Positions 1-9,270 of a stretch of DNA of 32,060 nucleotides are shown piece after piece. How positions within the stretch are numbered: position 1 is the first letter of the stretch; each line of letters starts with the position of its first letter. Both the position numbers and the translations under genes were made by a program. The notes beneath the pieces are model-generated. The model saw only the letters and a program-made list of their open reading frames with translations. It did not search any database and was not told where the DNA came from. Location of the stretch: contig JAEOTY010000113.1 of assembly GCA_016839625.1 (NCBI GenBank), positions 1 to 32,060 of the forward strand, in the 5' to 3' direction. The stretch is from Candidatus Hodarchaeota archaeon (GTDB lineage Archaea > Asgardarchaeota > Heimdallarchaeia > Hodarchaeales > Hodarchaeaceae).

Positions 1-2
1 AA

Positions 3-824
3 TATACCTCCAATTCCTACACTTTTCAAGCTCTGACTAAGAAATTTGATCTAGAGCTGGAAGTCATTCCCAACGTTGGTGGAGTACTTCCAATGGAATC
101 GTTCAGTCAAGCAATTGATCAGACAACACGATTAGTTGCAGTCTCGCATGTTCAATTTAGTAATGGGTTTTGTATCGATTTAAAGGAGCTTGCAAAAATT
201 TGTCATGAGAATGAGGCTCAAATCATGGTAGATGCAATTCAATCTCTCGGGGCTTTGCCGTTAGATGTTCAAAAGCTAAATATTGACCATCTAGCTGCAG
301 GTGGATATAAATGGCTACTTGGACCACTTGGGACTGGACTTATTTATATTAAAAGAGAATTAGCTGAATTACTAAACCCGAGCTTCGTTGGCTCAATGTC
401 CGATACCAACCCACTTAATTTATCGCATCATCCTTATTCCCCTGGTCGTGGCGCAAAAAGATTTCAAGCTTCATTAGGCCCACACACCTTTTTACTTGCA
501 AGAGCAGTGAAGTTCTTAGATGATTTGGGAATTAAAAATATTTTTGCTCAAATTATGAAATTAACCGATCAAATCATTGAATTCGTTGAAAATGAAAGCA
601 ATTTCCACTTACAAACTCCAGTCGAAAGAAAACAACAAAGGAGCGGAATTGTAAACTTTTCTTGTCCTAATGGTGAGAAAATCGTTGAAAAAACGCGAAA
701 ACTCCCCTTTCCAATTGCTATTTCATATCGTGAAGGTGGTTTGAGGATTTCGCCCCATTGTTACAATCAAGAGGAAGAGATTCAAACCTGTATGGATACA
801 ATAAAATCATTGAGCTCAGCGTAA
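3..824 (+). CDS. Class V aminotransferase / cysteine desulfurase-like PLP enzyme, 5'-truncated by the window edge
   Basis: The frame stays open upstream of the listed ATG at 93 to base 3 (YTSNSYTFQALTKKF...). Contains VDAIQSLGALPLD and the PLP-lysine motif AAGGYKWLLGPLGTG. Confidence 0.85.
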   Translation, partial: YTSNSYTFQALTKKFDLELEVIPNVGGVLPMESFSQAIDQTTRLVAVSHVQFSNGFCIDLKELAKICHENEAQIMVDAIQSLGALPLDVQKLNIDHLAAGGYKWLLGPLGTGLIYIKRELAELLNPSFVGSMSDTNPLNLSHHPYSPGRGAKRFQASLGPHTFLLARAVKFLDDLGIKNIFAQIMKLTDQIIEFVENESNFHLQTPVERKQQRSGIVNFSCPNGEKIVEKTRKLPFPIAISYREGGLRISPHCYNQEEEIQTCMDTIKSLSSA

Positions 825-891
825 CTTTGCTGACGAGAAGGCTATAAATCCCAGTTTCTTTTCTCTCTTGGCCTCTTCAGGTCATTCATTC

Positions 892-1545
892 TTATAGATC
901 TTCTTCAAAAGACTTTATCTTTTTGACTGGCACCCCACCATATAGACTATTGCTATCTAATGTCCAATTTGGAGGTATAGAAGAACCGAAAGCAACAATG
1001 GTATTATCTCCAATAGTCACCCCTGGAGCTATAATACAAAGACCGCCAATGCTGACATTCTTACCTACGATAACTTTTTTCCGATATAATCGTCCTTGGC
1101 TGATTTGGTGACCAGAAATGATTGTGTCAGTTCCAATAAGTGTGTTTTCTCCAATATCAAGAAGATCAGGATCCCACATTTTTGTTAAAATTGAAACTCC
1201 TTTTCTACGTTTGAAACCAAAAAGCCTATAGACAAAATCTGGTAAAATGGAATGGATCATGATTTTTTGTGTTAATGTGAGAGCGATATCTAGAGTTGTG
1301 GCCTGAATAGTCCATAACACTACCCCGATACCCTCAATATCACCTTCTTTTGTTTTCATGAGGAGTCTTGATAGCTTATGGACACTTGCTAATATCAGAA
1401 GAGATAAAAAGTATGTAAAAAAGATTGAGATCACTAACGTGGGTACAAGACCAAAACTAAATGATTCAACTCCAGTGAAAACTAGTAAGAAGAGACATAT
1501 TAAACAAAGTATCAATATTAGCTGAATTAAAAAGAAAAGCACCAT
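892..1545 (-). CDS. Membrane-anchored left-handed beta-helix (hexapeptide repeat) acyltransferase-like protein
   Basis: N-terminal hydrophobic helices, then hexapeptide-like repeats (IGENTLIGTDTIISG, VIVGKNVSIGGLCIIAPGVTIGDNTIV) ending in YGGVPVKKI. Confidence 0.75.
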   Translation of the reverse strand: MVLFFLIQLILILCLICLFLLVFTGVESFSFGLVPTLVISIFFTYFLSLLILASVHKLSRLLMKTKEGDIEGIGVVLWTIQATTLDIALTLTQKIMIHSILPDFVYRLFGFKRRKGVSILTKMWDPDLLDIGENTLIGTDTIISGHQISQGRLYRKKVIVGKNVSIGGLCIIAPGVTIGDNTIVAFGSSIPPNWTLDSNSLYGGVPVKKIKSFEEDL

Positions 1546-1678
1546 CTAAACCAATTTCTAATGATTGATATTCTTCATTCTTGGAGTGAATTATTTGGGT
1601 TTTGGCAAAGGTCATTGAGTGAAAAGCAACAACCCCTTGACATTTCGATTCGCAACTCGTTATTCTTTCTCCAAAGGA

Positions 1679-2560
1679 TCAGAAGTTAGGAAAAATATTG
1701 ACTAAAAACTGAGAGATAATTAAATAATCCAATAAAAAGAAAGATATCCATACAATAGGAGCGTTTTCTACCTTCTTTTTGTTAGTTCTCAAATAGTAAA
1801 GAGTATAAACTCCTATCATCAATAAAGCAAGGATGGTCCCATTTAACAAACATAGAACAAATACAGCAGCAGTCATAAGAAAATACATACCATATCTTAG
1901 CTTAAGTGTGGTTTCGATTCCAACAACCACGACAGTAGTCCGTTGATTTGTCTGCATATCAATTGCATAATCAGGAATTTGATGGTTGATTTGACCTAGC
2001 AATGAAATCAAAGAAATATAAATGAAAATAGCATAAAACTGGATATGTTTAGTTTCGAAGCCCCATATCACATCAAAACCGTAAATATACAAGTAGAGAG
2101 GAAGAAAAGTTATTTGAAACCATACCACATGAAATACCCAATCAAGAATTGGACGACCCTTAGCACGAAAAACTGGACTGGTATAAAGAAAAGCTAGGAG
2201 CATACCACCGACTGCAAATAAAAAAGAAATAAAACTGGCAAGGAAACCACTAACTAAACCAGCAATGAGAGAAAACCACATAACAACCAAGCCAATCTTA
2301 TAATCACGATTGTTTGGACTCTCACAAAAGACATTCCTTTTACTTTTTTTTTCATCTTCTATATCGAAGGGGGCATCATAGTAATCATTAGAAATCCAAA
2401 TATAAATATTAAAGAAAACCATTGAAAGAATAATGAAAAAAGCTCCAAGTAAATCGAAATTATTGTTCTGACGAAGGTTTAGGATCAGAGCAGTAAAAGC
2501 AAAAAGTGTTGTACCAATGATATTCGGCCCACGCAAACGATAAAAAACATTTGTTTGCAT
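1679..2560 (-). CDS. UbiA-family prenyltransferase
   Basis: Multi-TM protein with Asp-rich motifs NDYYDAPFDIEDEKKSKRN and PDYAIDMQTNQRTT. The ORF track starts at 2644, but ATG at 2560 (MQTNVFYRLRGPN) avoids overlapping the upstream gene. Confidence 0.8.
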   Translation of the reverse strand: MQTNVFYRLRGPNIIGTTLFAFTALILNLRQNNNFDLLGAFFIILSMVFFNIYIWISNDYYDAPFDIEDEKKSKRNVFCESPNNRDYKIGLVVMWFSLIAGLVSGFLASFISFLFAVGGMLLAFLYTSPVFRAKGRPILDWVFHVVWFQITFLPLYLYIYGFDVIWGFETKHIQFYAIFIYISLISLLGQINHQIPDYAIDMQTNQRTTVVVVGIETTLKLRYGMYFLMTAAVFVLCLLNGTILALLMIGVYTLYYLRTNKKKVENAPIVWISFFLLDYLIISQFLVNIFPNF

Positions 2561-2573
2561 TAATTCAGCCTCA

Positions 2574-4277
2574 TCAATCTTCAAGGTTGACGGAAGGTGC
2601 AAGATGACCAAATACTTTCTCTGCAATGTCAACTGTACCATCAAACAGGGAACGATCTCCAGCCCAAGTTTTTAGAGTTTCAGCGTACTTTGCATGAAAT
2701 TGTTCCAAGAAATCACGGAGGGTTGCTTGCAATTCTGGATCTTGTTTGTTACTAAATATAGCAGCAGATACACCACCTTTTATTTCTGTCAATATAAAAT
2801 GATTTCCATGGCGAACCAAATTTAAATCACCTTTATCTCTCATGGTCTCAGACATGAATGAGGAGACCGCTCGTAATGCTCCAGAGAGTAGAGTTAACTC
2901 TATCGGCGTATCAAGCTTTTTGTGGAAAGTATAATCAAAAATAGGAAGTCCACCTTCTTCAATAACTAGAAGTAATGTGAAATCAAGCGGTTTGAAACTA
3001 TCTGATACCCAAAACAATGGAAGAGCAGCCAAAACTGCGAGAATAGTAAGGAGATAAGTAATAAATTCGATATTAGCAAGGTCAGTCACAATGGGTTTTA
3101 AAATCCAATGGCCAACTACAGAGCCGATTCCCAAACCAAAAGCAAGCGAAATAAAACCAAATGCGTAGTAACGTCCAAGTCCATCCCGAGGAGAAAGATC
3201 AGCCCAAATTGATGAGTCTAAGGTTGGATGAAGCAATGCAAAAGAGAATCCTATGATAAGAGCTGCCATAAAGAAACTATCCAAGATAGGATCCAATCCA
3301 AATATTAGGGAAGCGAACACAGATCCGTAAATTGCAGCCACTATCAAGGTTTTGCGTCCAAAACGATCTGCAACAAATCCTGCAGGAAGTATCATTAATA
3401 AGTCTCCAATCAGAACGATGAACCAGAAAGTTTTATCTACAGGAAGATCGAATTCACCGATATTAGGTATGTTTAAAATCCAAGAAATATCTAATAATGC
3501 ACCTAATTGGGAAAAACTAGCTATCGAGATTCCAAGAATCGTGTATAGTAAAAGATGGCTAATCAAATAAGCTCGTACTGATCGTCTTCCAATTATTTTC
3601 CCAAATTTTGTCGGCCATCGATCATTTTGCCAAGGAACTCCCAAGTCAAAGGTTAAGAACAGGAAAATAATGGATAGAAGGAGTCCTAGAATCCCTATAA
3701 GTGTTAAAACACTAACAAAACTATGACTCAATAGTTCTGTATCAGGGAACCCAGAGGATAGTAATCCTCCAAAAAGAATCGTAGCTAACGCAATGACTAT
3801 AAAAGCAAAGATGATTATAGAGTAGGTTCGACCCCGATACCACATATTAGTTAAACCCGCAAACAGGGTTCCGCTACTTGTCAATAAGATTCCAAAAAAG
3901 AAAGCAAAACTAGCTAAACTTACAATCAAGAATAAACTTTCATTAACAAGATTAACAAATAATATTGCTGTAATGGAGCTTCCTCCCATTCCTACTAATA
4001 TTGAGAGTCTGAGGAACTCGGGATGTTTATCAAGTATTGTACCAGTCAAATATAGCATAAAAATGACTAAACAAAGAATGAATCCTAAAATTAAGACTCC
4101 AAATCCCTTAAAGGGATTAGTTGGAGATGATTCTACATAAGATAATATATCAAATGAATAAATCAAAAGTAAAAGAGAAGCTAGCAGCCAAGAGAAAACA
4201 TTCGGTATAATTATTGTTAAAATGGTTTTGATTTTCACTCTTATCACTTCTAAATCAGTGGAAACCTCTTGTATCAA
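2574..4277 (-). CDS. MFS transporter with C-terminal longin-like domain (paralog 1)
   Basis: About 12 hydrophobic segments with an MFS-type loop (ADRFGRKTLIV), then a soluble about 138-aa tail: PLDFTLLLVIEEGGLPIFDYTF...LTLLSGALRAVSSF...DPELQATLRDFLEQFHAKYAETLKTWAGD...VFG. Confidence 0.8.
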   Translation of the reverse strand: MIQEVSTDLEVIRVKIKTILTIIIPNVFSWLLASLLLLIYSFDILSYVESSPTNPFKGFGVLILGFILCLVIFMLYLTGTILDKHPEFLRLSILVGMGGSSITAILFVNLVNESLFLIVSLASFAFFFGILLTSSGTLFAGLTNMWYRGRTYSIIIFAFIVIALATILFGGLLSSGFPDTELLSHSFVSVLTLIGILGLLLSIIFLFLTFDLGVPWQNDRWPTKFGKIIGRRSVRAYLISHLLLYTILGISIASFSQLGALLDISWILNIPNIGEFDLPVDKTFWFIVLIGDLLMILPAGFVADRFGRKTLIVAAIYGSVFASLIFGLDPILDSFFMAALIIGFSFALLHPTLDSSIWADLSPRDGLGRYYAFGFISLAFGLGIGSVVGHWILKPIVTDLANIEFITYLLTILAVLAALPLFWVSDSFKPLDFTLLLVIEEGGLPIFDYTFHKKLDTPIELTLLSGALRAVSSFMSETMRDKGDLNLVRHGNHFILTEIKGGVSAAIFSNKQDPELQATLRDFLEQFHAKYAETLKTWAGDRSLFDGTVDIAEKVFGHLAPSVNLED

Positions 4278-4341
4278 ATTAATACTAAATATTCGTTATT
4301 TTCTGTTTGCTTGTTTGGATTCATTGTTATCACGAATATGA

Positions 4342-5991
4342 TTAATCATGTGGATTACTGGGAACGGTTTTAGATGGAAGAAGAGGCCCAAATACATCTT
4401 CCGCAATAGCAACAGCGGGATCAAATGTTGTCATTTGGCCTATCCAGTCGTTAATCTCTTCGTGAAAAGTAACACAAAATCTAGCTAAAAAAGTTTCTAG
4501 ATTGCTTTGAAGCTCAGGATCGATCTTGTTAGCAAAAATTGTCCCAACAAGTTCTTTTCCATTTGAACCAACTTTAGACTGGACTGTAAAAACTCTTCCA
4601 TGGCGAACGAGATCTAAAACAGCATGTGCTTCATCTAAACTCTCAAAAAAAGAGCTAATAGCGGATAAAGCTCCAGCAACGAGAGTTAAATCCTTTTCAG
4701 TTATTTTACTTTGATCTGGACGATTGAAATCGTAATTGAACATGCACATACCGCTTGTTGTGACGAGAAGGAGGTAGATGTCAAGGGGTTCATACGAATC
4801 TGCAACAAAGAATAGAGGAAATAAACTAAGAACAGCAATGCCAATAAGAACATAACTGATAGTACCTGTATCTCCTGGAAGAATGATGAACATACCAATA
4901 AGTAGGCCAATAGCAACACCTTGAAGCAAAAAGATGAAATTTAATGCAATGTAGCGACCAACAGAGTCAAGGGGACTGAGGTCTGCGACTACAGCACTAT
5001 CGAGAGAAGGATGCATCGTACTGAAGGATGCACCAATCAAAAACGCTGAAAAATAGAATCCTATCGAGCTGTCGGAAAGTCCTACGATTAATGCCGCAAT
5101 AACAATACCATAAACTCCTACAACGATTAGATTTTTTCGACCAATGCTATCAGAAAGTAAACCCATAGGTATCACAAATAATAGATCTCCCAAGAAAACC
5201 AAAATCCAAAATAGTTTTGTTTGATCTATTTGGTACGTGCCAAAGAAAGGAAGATTAATAAAAGAACTAGGAAAACGTACCTCCCCTATTTGAGAAATTG
5301 AAGTAAAAGCAATACCGAGCATTAGATACACAAAAAAGTGTGATATTAAATAGGCCCTCACGGAGCTACGATTAATAATCTGACTTAATGGGGTGGGGAA
5401 TTCATCATTCGTCCAAGAGGTTGTCGAATCAAAAGTGAAGAAGAAGATTATCATCGCTAGAATTGCCAAACTGCTAATCAAAAACAAGGGGATTTGAAAA
5501 TCTGACGGAAAAAGTTCACCAATGGAAATGATGCCAATTGAGATAAGTGCACTTATGAATAACGCTCCAGCATAGAATTGCCCCCTCTTCTGTACCTCTG
5601 AATGCCCTGCAAAAAGTGCCCCAGAAGATGTTGCTAATACTCCCAGGGAAACACCTATACCTGGCAATCCTAACAAAAGAAGTAATGTAAAATCAGCCCC
5701 TAGGATTGATAAGAGGAGAAAAAATCCGCTCGCCAATAATGATCCTATAATCAGGGGTTTGATGATCTGTGGCTTTTTATCAATGAAAAATCCTGTGCTG
5801 TACAACGAGACAGTAGCAAAGCAAGCTGTGATAAATAGAATAAACACCCCTGGACTGAATAAATCCCTAGTTACAGATGTTTGAGGGTTTGCGTTAAGCA
5901 AATCAAAAGAATAAACAAGGAGAAAGAGCGCTGTAAGCAACCATACAACTGTAGTAGGAAGAATAATTGTGAAATCCTTTTTTAATTTCAT
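4342..5991 (-). CDS. MFS transporter with C-terminal longin-like domain (paralog 2)
   Basis: Same architecture: MFS loop SDSIGRKNLIVV, and tail PLDIYLLLVTTSGMCMFNYDF...LVAGALSAISSF...LDLVRHGRVF...FANKIDPELQSNLETFLARF. Confidence 0.8.
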   Translation of the reverse strand: MKLKKDFTIILPTTVVWLLTALFLLVYSFDLLNANPQTSVTRDLFSPGVFILFITACFATVSLYSTGFFIDKKPQIIKPLIIGSLLASGFFLLLSILGADFTLLLLLGLPGIGVSLGVLATSSGALFAGHSEVQKRGQFYAGALFISALISIGIISIGELFPSDFQIPLFLISSLAILAMIIFFFTFDSTTSWTNDEFPTPLSQIINRSSVRAYLISHFFVYLMLGIAFTSISQIGEVRFPSSFINLPFFGTYQIDQTKLFWILVFLGDLLFVIPMGLLSDSIGRKNLIVVGVYGIVIAALIVGLSDSSIGFYFSAFLIGASFSTMHPSLDSAVVADLSPLDSVGRYIALNFIFLLQGVAIGLLIGMFIILPGDTGTISYVLIGIAVLSLFPLFFVADSYEPLDIYLLLVTTSGMCMFNYDFNRPDQSKITEKDLTLVAGALSAISSFFESLDEAHAVLDLVRHGRVFTVQSKVGSNGKELVGTIFANKIDPELQSNLETFLARFCVTFHEEINDWIGQMTTFDPAVAIAEDVFGPLLPSKTVPSNPHD

Positions 5992-6124
5992 TAAAATTCT
6001 ACCTCTTGGGATAGTAAAATTGCTCCAAAACGTTAATTAAAAAATACTTCCTATTTAATAACTAGATGTTTGTATTAGATATGCTTTAATTTGATGAAAC
6101 TTGAGAGTGCAAGAGAAATAAAAC

Positions 6125-7327
6125 TCAATTTTGCAAGTCGATTATTGTGGCAAGAGTGGCTTGGCATATTTTTTTCATAAATGAAAAATCTAAAGTATTT
6201 ATTGTATCTCCTCCGGTATGATAATAAGGATTACGAAATTTAGCTGTATCCGTGAGCATTATCGCTGGAAAACCAGCTCTCCAAAAAGGAGCATGATCAC
6301 TATTAAGAAGCGTAGGTATTTTTTGTTTTATTTCCTCATAAGATAAGGGAGTAGCAAATCGTAGGCAAGGAAGTTCAATTTCTTTATGTTGACAATTCTG
6401 AAAAAATGATTTTGCTAGCCTCTCTGAAGTGTCATCACTAACCACCAATACAAAATCTCCTATCATGTTTTTCTCATCGATTATATATTTATCCATGGTT
6501 TCCAGTGTCATAGCTGGAGGAAGGCTTTGTGAATGAGGTTTTGAGGATGTGAATCCAACCATTTCAAGATTTATGACTCCTTCAATATCTAATTTCTTTT
6601 CTACTGCTCTCTTGGTATATGCATTACTACCTAATATAGCAAAACTCCCAATAGGATCATCCACTCCTGTTTCACGATGTAATTGATTCCATTTTCTGAA
6701 AAAATCGAGCTCTTTCTCACTTAACTCCTGTTTCACAGAAGATTCAAACTGATTCCACTCATCTTCATCAAGGAATGGTTTTATCACCCCTGATGTTGAA
6801 ATCAGCTTCTTATATTGATCGTAACACTTTTTTATTGTCCAAGATACAAACCGATAAGATTCATCGTAAACACCATGTTTAATCCCCAGCTCCCGCACTT
6901 TTCTTTGGATATAAGGAGACCACTCTTCAAGGTTAAAACTGACGAAAACTACGTTCTTGTTATAATCCAAACGCTTTAGAATCCGAGCTATTTCTAACAT
7001 TATTGCAACTGCACTTGCATTGTCATCTGCCCCGGGAGTAGAATAAACGGTGTCATAATGACTCGTGACCAACATTGAACTATCATATTTAGTTTCTGGA
7101 TGAAGATAACCAACAATGTTGAAGAAAGGATGCTCAAATCCTTTAATCATAAACGGATGCTTTTCAAACTCCAGACCAAACTGCTTAAAAGCTGTTCCTA
7201 TATATTCACCTGTTTGCATGAGGGCTTTGTATGAGTCAAGAGGATGTCGAACTCCTTCTAGTGCCAACATATGATTATACAATCGTTCTATACTTACCAT
7301 TCCAAGTGCCTGCTCTATTGTAGACAT
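6125..7327 (-). CDS. M28-family zinc aminopeptidase-like protein
   Basis: Motifs SHYDTVYSTPGADDNASAVAIMLEIAR, VVFVSFNLEEW, NLEMVGF, LLNSDHAPFWRAGFPAIMLTDTA...YYHTGGDTINTLD. Confidence 0.88.
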   Translation of the reverse strand: MSTIEQALGMVSIERLYNHMLALEGVRHPLDSYKALMQTGEYIGTAFKQFGLEFEKHPFMIKGFEHPFFNIVGYLHPETKYDSSMLVTSHYDTVYSTPGADDNASAVAIMLEIARILKRLDYNKNVVFVSFNLEEWSPYIQRKVRELGIKHGVYDESYRFVSWTIKKCYDQYKKLISTSGVIKPFLDEDEWNQFESSVKQELSEKELDFFRKWNQLHRETGVDDPIGSFAILGSNAYTKRAVEKKLDIEGVINLEMVGFTSSKPHSQSLPPAMTLETMDKYIIDEKNMIGDFVLVVSDDTSERLAKSFFQNCQHKEIELPCLRFATPLSYEEIKQKIPTLLNSDHAPFWRAGFPAIMLTDTAKFRNPYYHTGGDTINTLDFSFMKKICQATLATIIDLQN

Positions 7328-7513
7328 TAGATTTCACACCCTTTGATTAGAATTAAAACTAAATTAATTATTAAGTTTGAATCATTAAACTCACTCATGT
7401 TTTAAAACGATTGAAATAATAAATATTTAGAGCAATTTTTCCATATTATTATTGTAAACATCCATAAAACACCACCCCGAAGTCAAAGATTAGAAAAAAA
7501 TGGTGAAAATTCG

Positions 7514-9196
7514 GTGAAAAAAACACAAATCATGCTAATCAAGCTAGGTGGGAGTTTAATTACTCATAAAAAAGATATTCACCATATAGATCGTTATTTA
7601 GATCAATTAGATTTATACTTATCTGGTAAAGGATCACTAAGCGAATTAACGCAAAAAATTTCAGATTTAATGAATTATGAACGTTTGAATGAGATTTTTC
7701 AAACTTTATCTTTGTTTCTTACAAAAAATCCCCAAAGAAAGCTTATTTTGGTACATGGAGCAGGATCAATTGGTCATTCATTGGTCTTACACTTACTTAA
7801 AAGTCATTCGGATCTTCAAAACGTTTATCCCATAATTAAACTCGCCGTGGCATCTCAGAATCAAATAATTGTATCAACAGCGATAAGGCAGGGAATCAAT
7901 GCGGTCTCGTTTCCCTCTCACCCTCTTTTTGCAGGTGTATTCACAAAAAGTGTATCAACAAAGAGTTGTGATGCCCCGAATTTACGAATTCTTGAACAAT
8001 TAATCACTGAAACTGACGCAATCCCAGTGTTCTATGGAGATGTCGGCCATACTCCTAGCGGATGGAAAGTTTTTTCGGGTGATATATACCCTAGTGCTCT
8101 GATGAGACGTCTTAATATGACCTGTATCGATTCAACAATATTTTTAACAAGCGTTGAAGGCAAACGTACGGGTATTTACACCAAGGATCCCAGTTTCGAT
8201 GATGCTGAATATATAGCACGTATTGAAGTTGAGCCAAACGAGTTTACCAGTTATGGCTCAGATGGTCGATCTTTAACATTCAGTGGGGAGGAGATTGACA
8301 GGAATTTTGATGTCACTGAAGCAATGGGAGGGAAGCTTCGTAACCTCATTGAGTTAGCGAATGGGTATACGAGGTGTTGGGTTGTCGGTTTGGAGGAATT
8401 CGCTAAGGCTCTTGATGGTGAAGAGGTTGGTACTAGAATATTTCCAAAGAACCCCTCTCAAATGCGTGTGGCATTTTTAGGAACAGGAGATGCTTTTGGA
8501 TCAGGTGGACGTAAAAATGTATCGATTTTGGCTGAAATCGGAACACAAGGGATTCTATTAGATTGTGGACCACACATTTTGTCAGCTTTGAAACAATCTG
8601 GACGAAGTACGAATGATATCGACATGGTTTTAATAACACATTTTCACGGGGATCATTGTAGCGGTGTTCCGTTTCTCCTTTTAGAAGCCAGTATTCTACA
8701 ACAACGTAAAAAACCACTAATCATCGTTGGTCCTCCGAAGATTAAGGAAAACATCACTAAACTTTACTCAGCTTTGTATGTAAATGTTTCAAAAGAAGAA
8801 TTACCTTTTTCTTGTGAATTCATATCAATTAGTCCATCTAAGCCCCATGAGATCAATGGTATTAGCATCAAAGCATATAAAATGTTTCATACTCCTGAAG
8901 CACAGGCCTATCGATTAGATTCAAATAACATCTCTATAGCCTACTCAGGTGACACAGGATGGACGGAAAATTTGATTCCGTTAGTAAAGGATACCCAATT
9001 AGCAATCTTAGAATGTAATTCTTTTGACACTGAAATTCCAATTCACCTGAATTTTCATCAGGTTTCAAAACTTCATCCTTTAGCGGACCGATTAGCCCTG
9101 ATTCATTTAGGATCAGAAGTATTAGATCGAATTCCACTATCGGGGAAATCAAGTAATATATTTTTTCCTTTGGAAGGACAAGAAATAAGAATTTGA
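7514..9196 (+). CDS. Isopentenyl phosphate kinase fused to a metallo-beta-lactamase-fold hydrolase
   Basis: One uninterrupted 560-aa ORF (GTG start). N-terminal amino-acid-kinase fold: IMLIKLGGSLITHK, LVHGAGSIGH, EGKRTGIYTKDP, DVTEAMGGKLRNLIELA. From residue 317: MRVAFLGTGDAFGSGGRKNVS...ITHFHGDHCSGVPFL...YSGDTGW...LIHLGSEV. Confidence 0.85.
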   Translation: MKKTQIMLIKLGGSLITHKKDIHHIDRYLDQLDLYLSGKGSLSELTQKISDLMNYERLNEIFQTLSLFLTKNPQRKLILVHGAGSIGHSLVLHLLKSHSDLQNVYPIIKLAVASQNQIIVSTAIRQGINAVSFPSHPLFAGVFTKSVSTKSCDAPNLRILEQLITETDAIPVFYGDVGHTPSGWKVFSGDIYPSALMRRLNMTCIDSTIFLTSVEGKRTGIYTKDPSFDDAEYIARIEVEPNEFTSYGSDGRSLTFSGEEIDRNFDVTEAMGGKLRNLIELANGYTRCWVVGLEEFAKALDGEEVGTRIFPKNPSQMRVAFLGTGDAFGSGGRKNVSILAEIGTQGILLDCGPHILSALKQSGRSTNDIDMVLITHFHGDHCSGVPFLLLEASILQQRKKPLIIVGPPKIKENITKLYSALYVNVSKEELPFSCEFISISPSKPHEINGISIKAYKMFHTPEAQAYRLDSNNISIAYSGDTGWTENLIPLVKDTQLAILECNSFDTEIPIHLNFHQVSKLHPLADRLALIHLGSEVLDRIPLSGKSSNIFFPLEGQEIRI

Positions 9197-9270
9197 CTAA
9201 ATGATTATTCCTACTATATTAAAACAATGAAAAAATCCCCCTAGGAATTGTATATTTCCTAAAATACCAC

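Noticed and set aside
8433-8717. 94-aa minus-strand ORF within the IPK-MBL fusion
   Set aside because: Antisense shadow of the HFHGDH region; its sequence is a by-product of the opposite coding frame.
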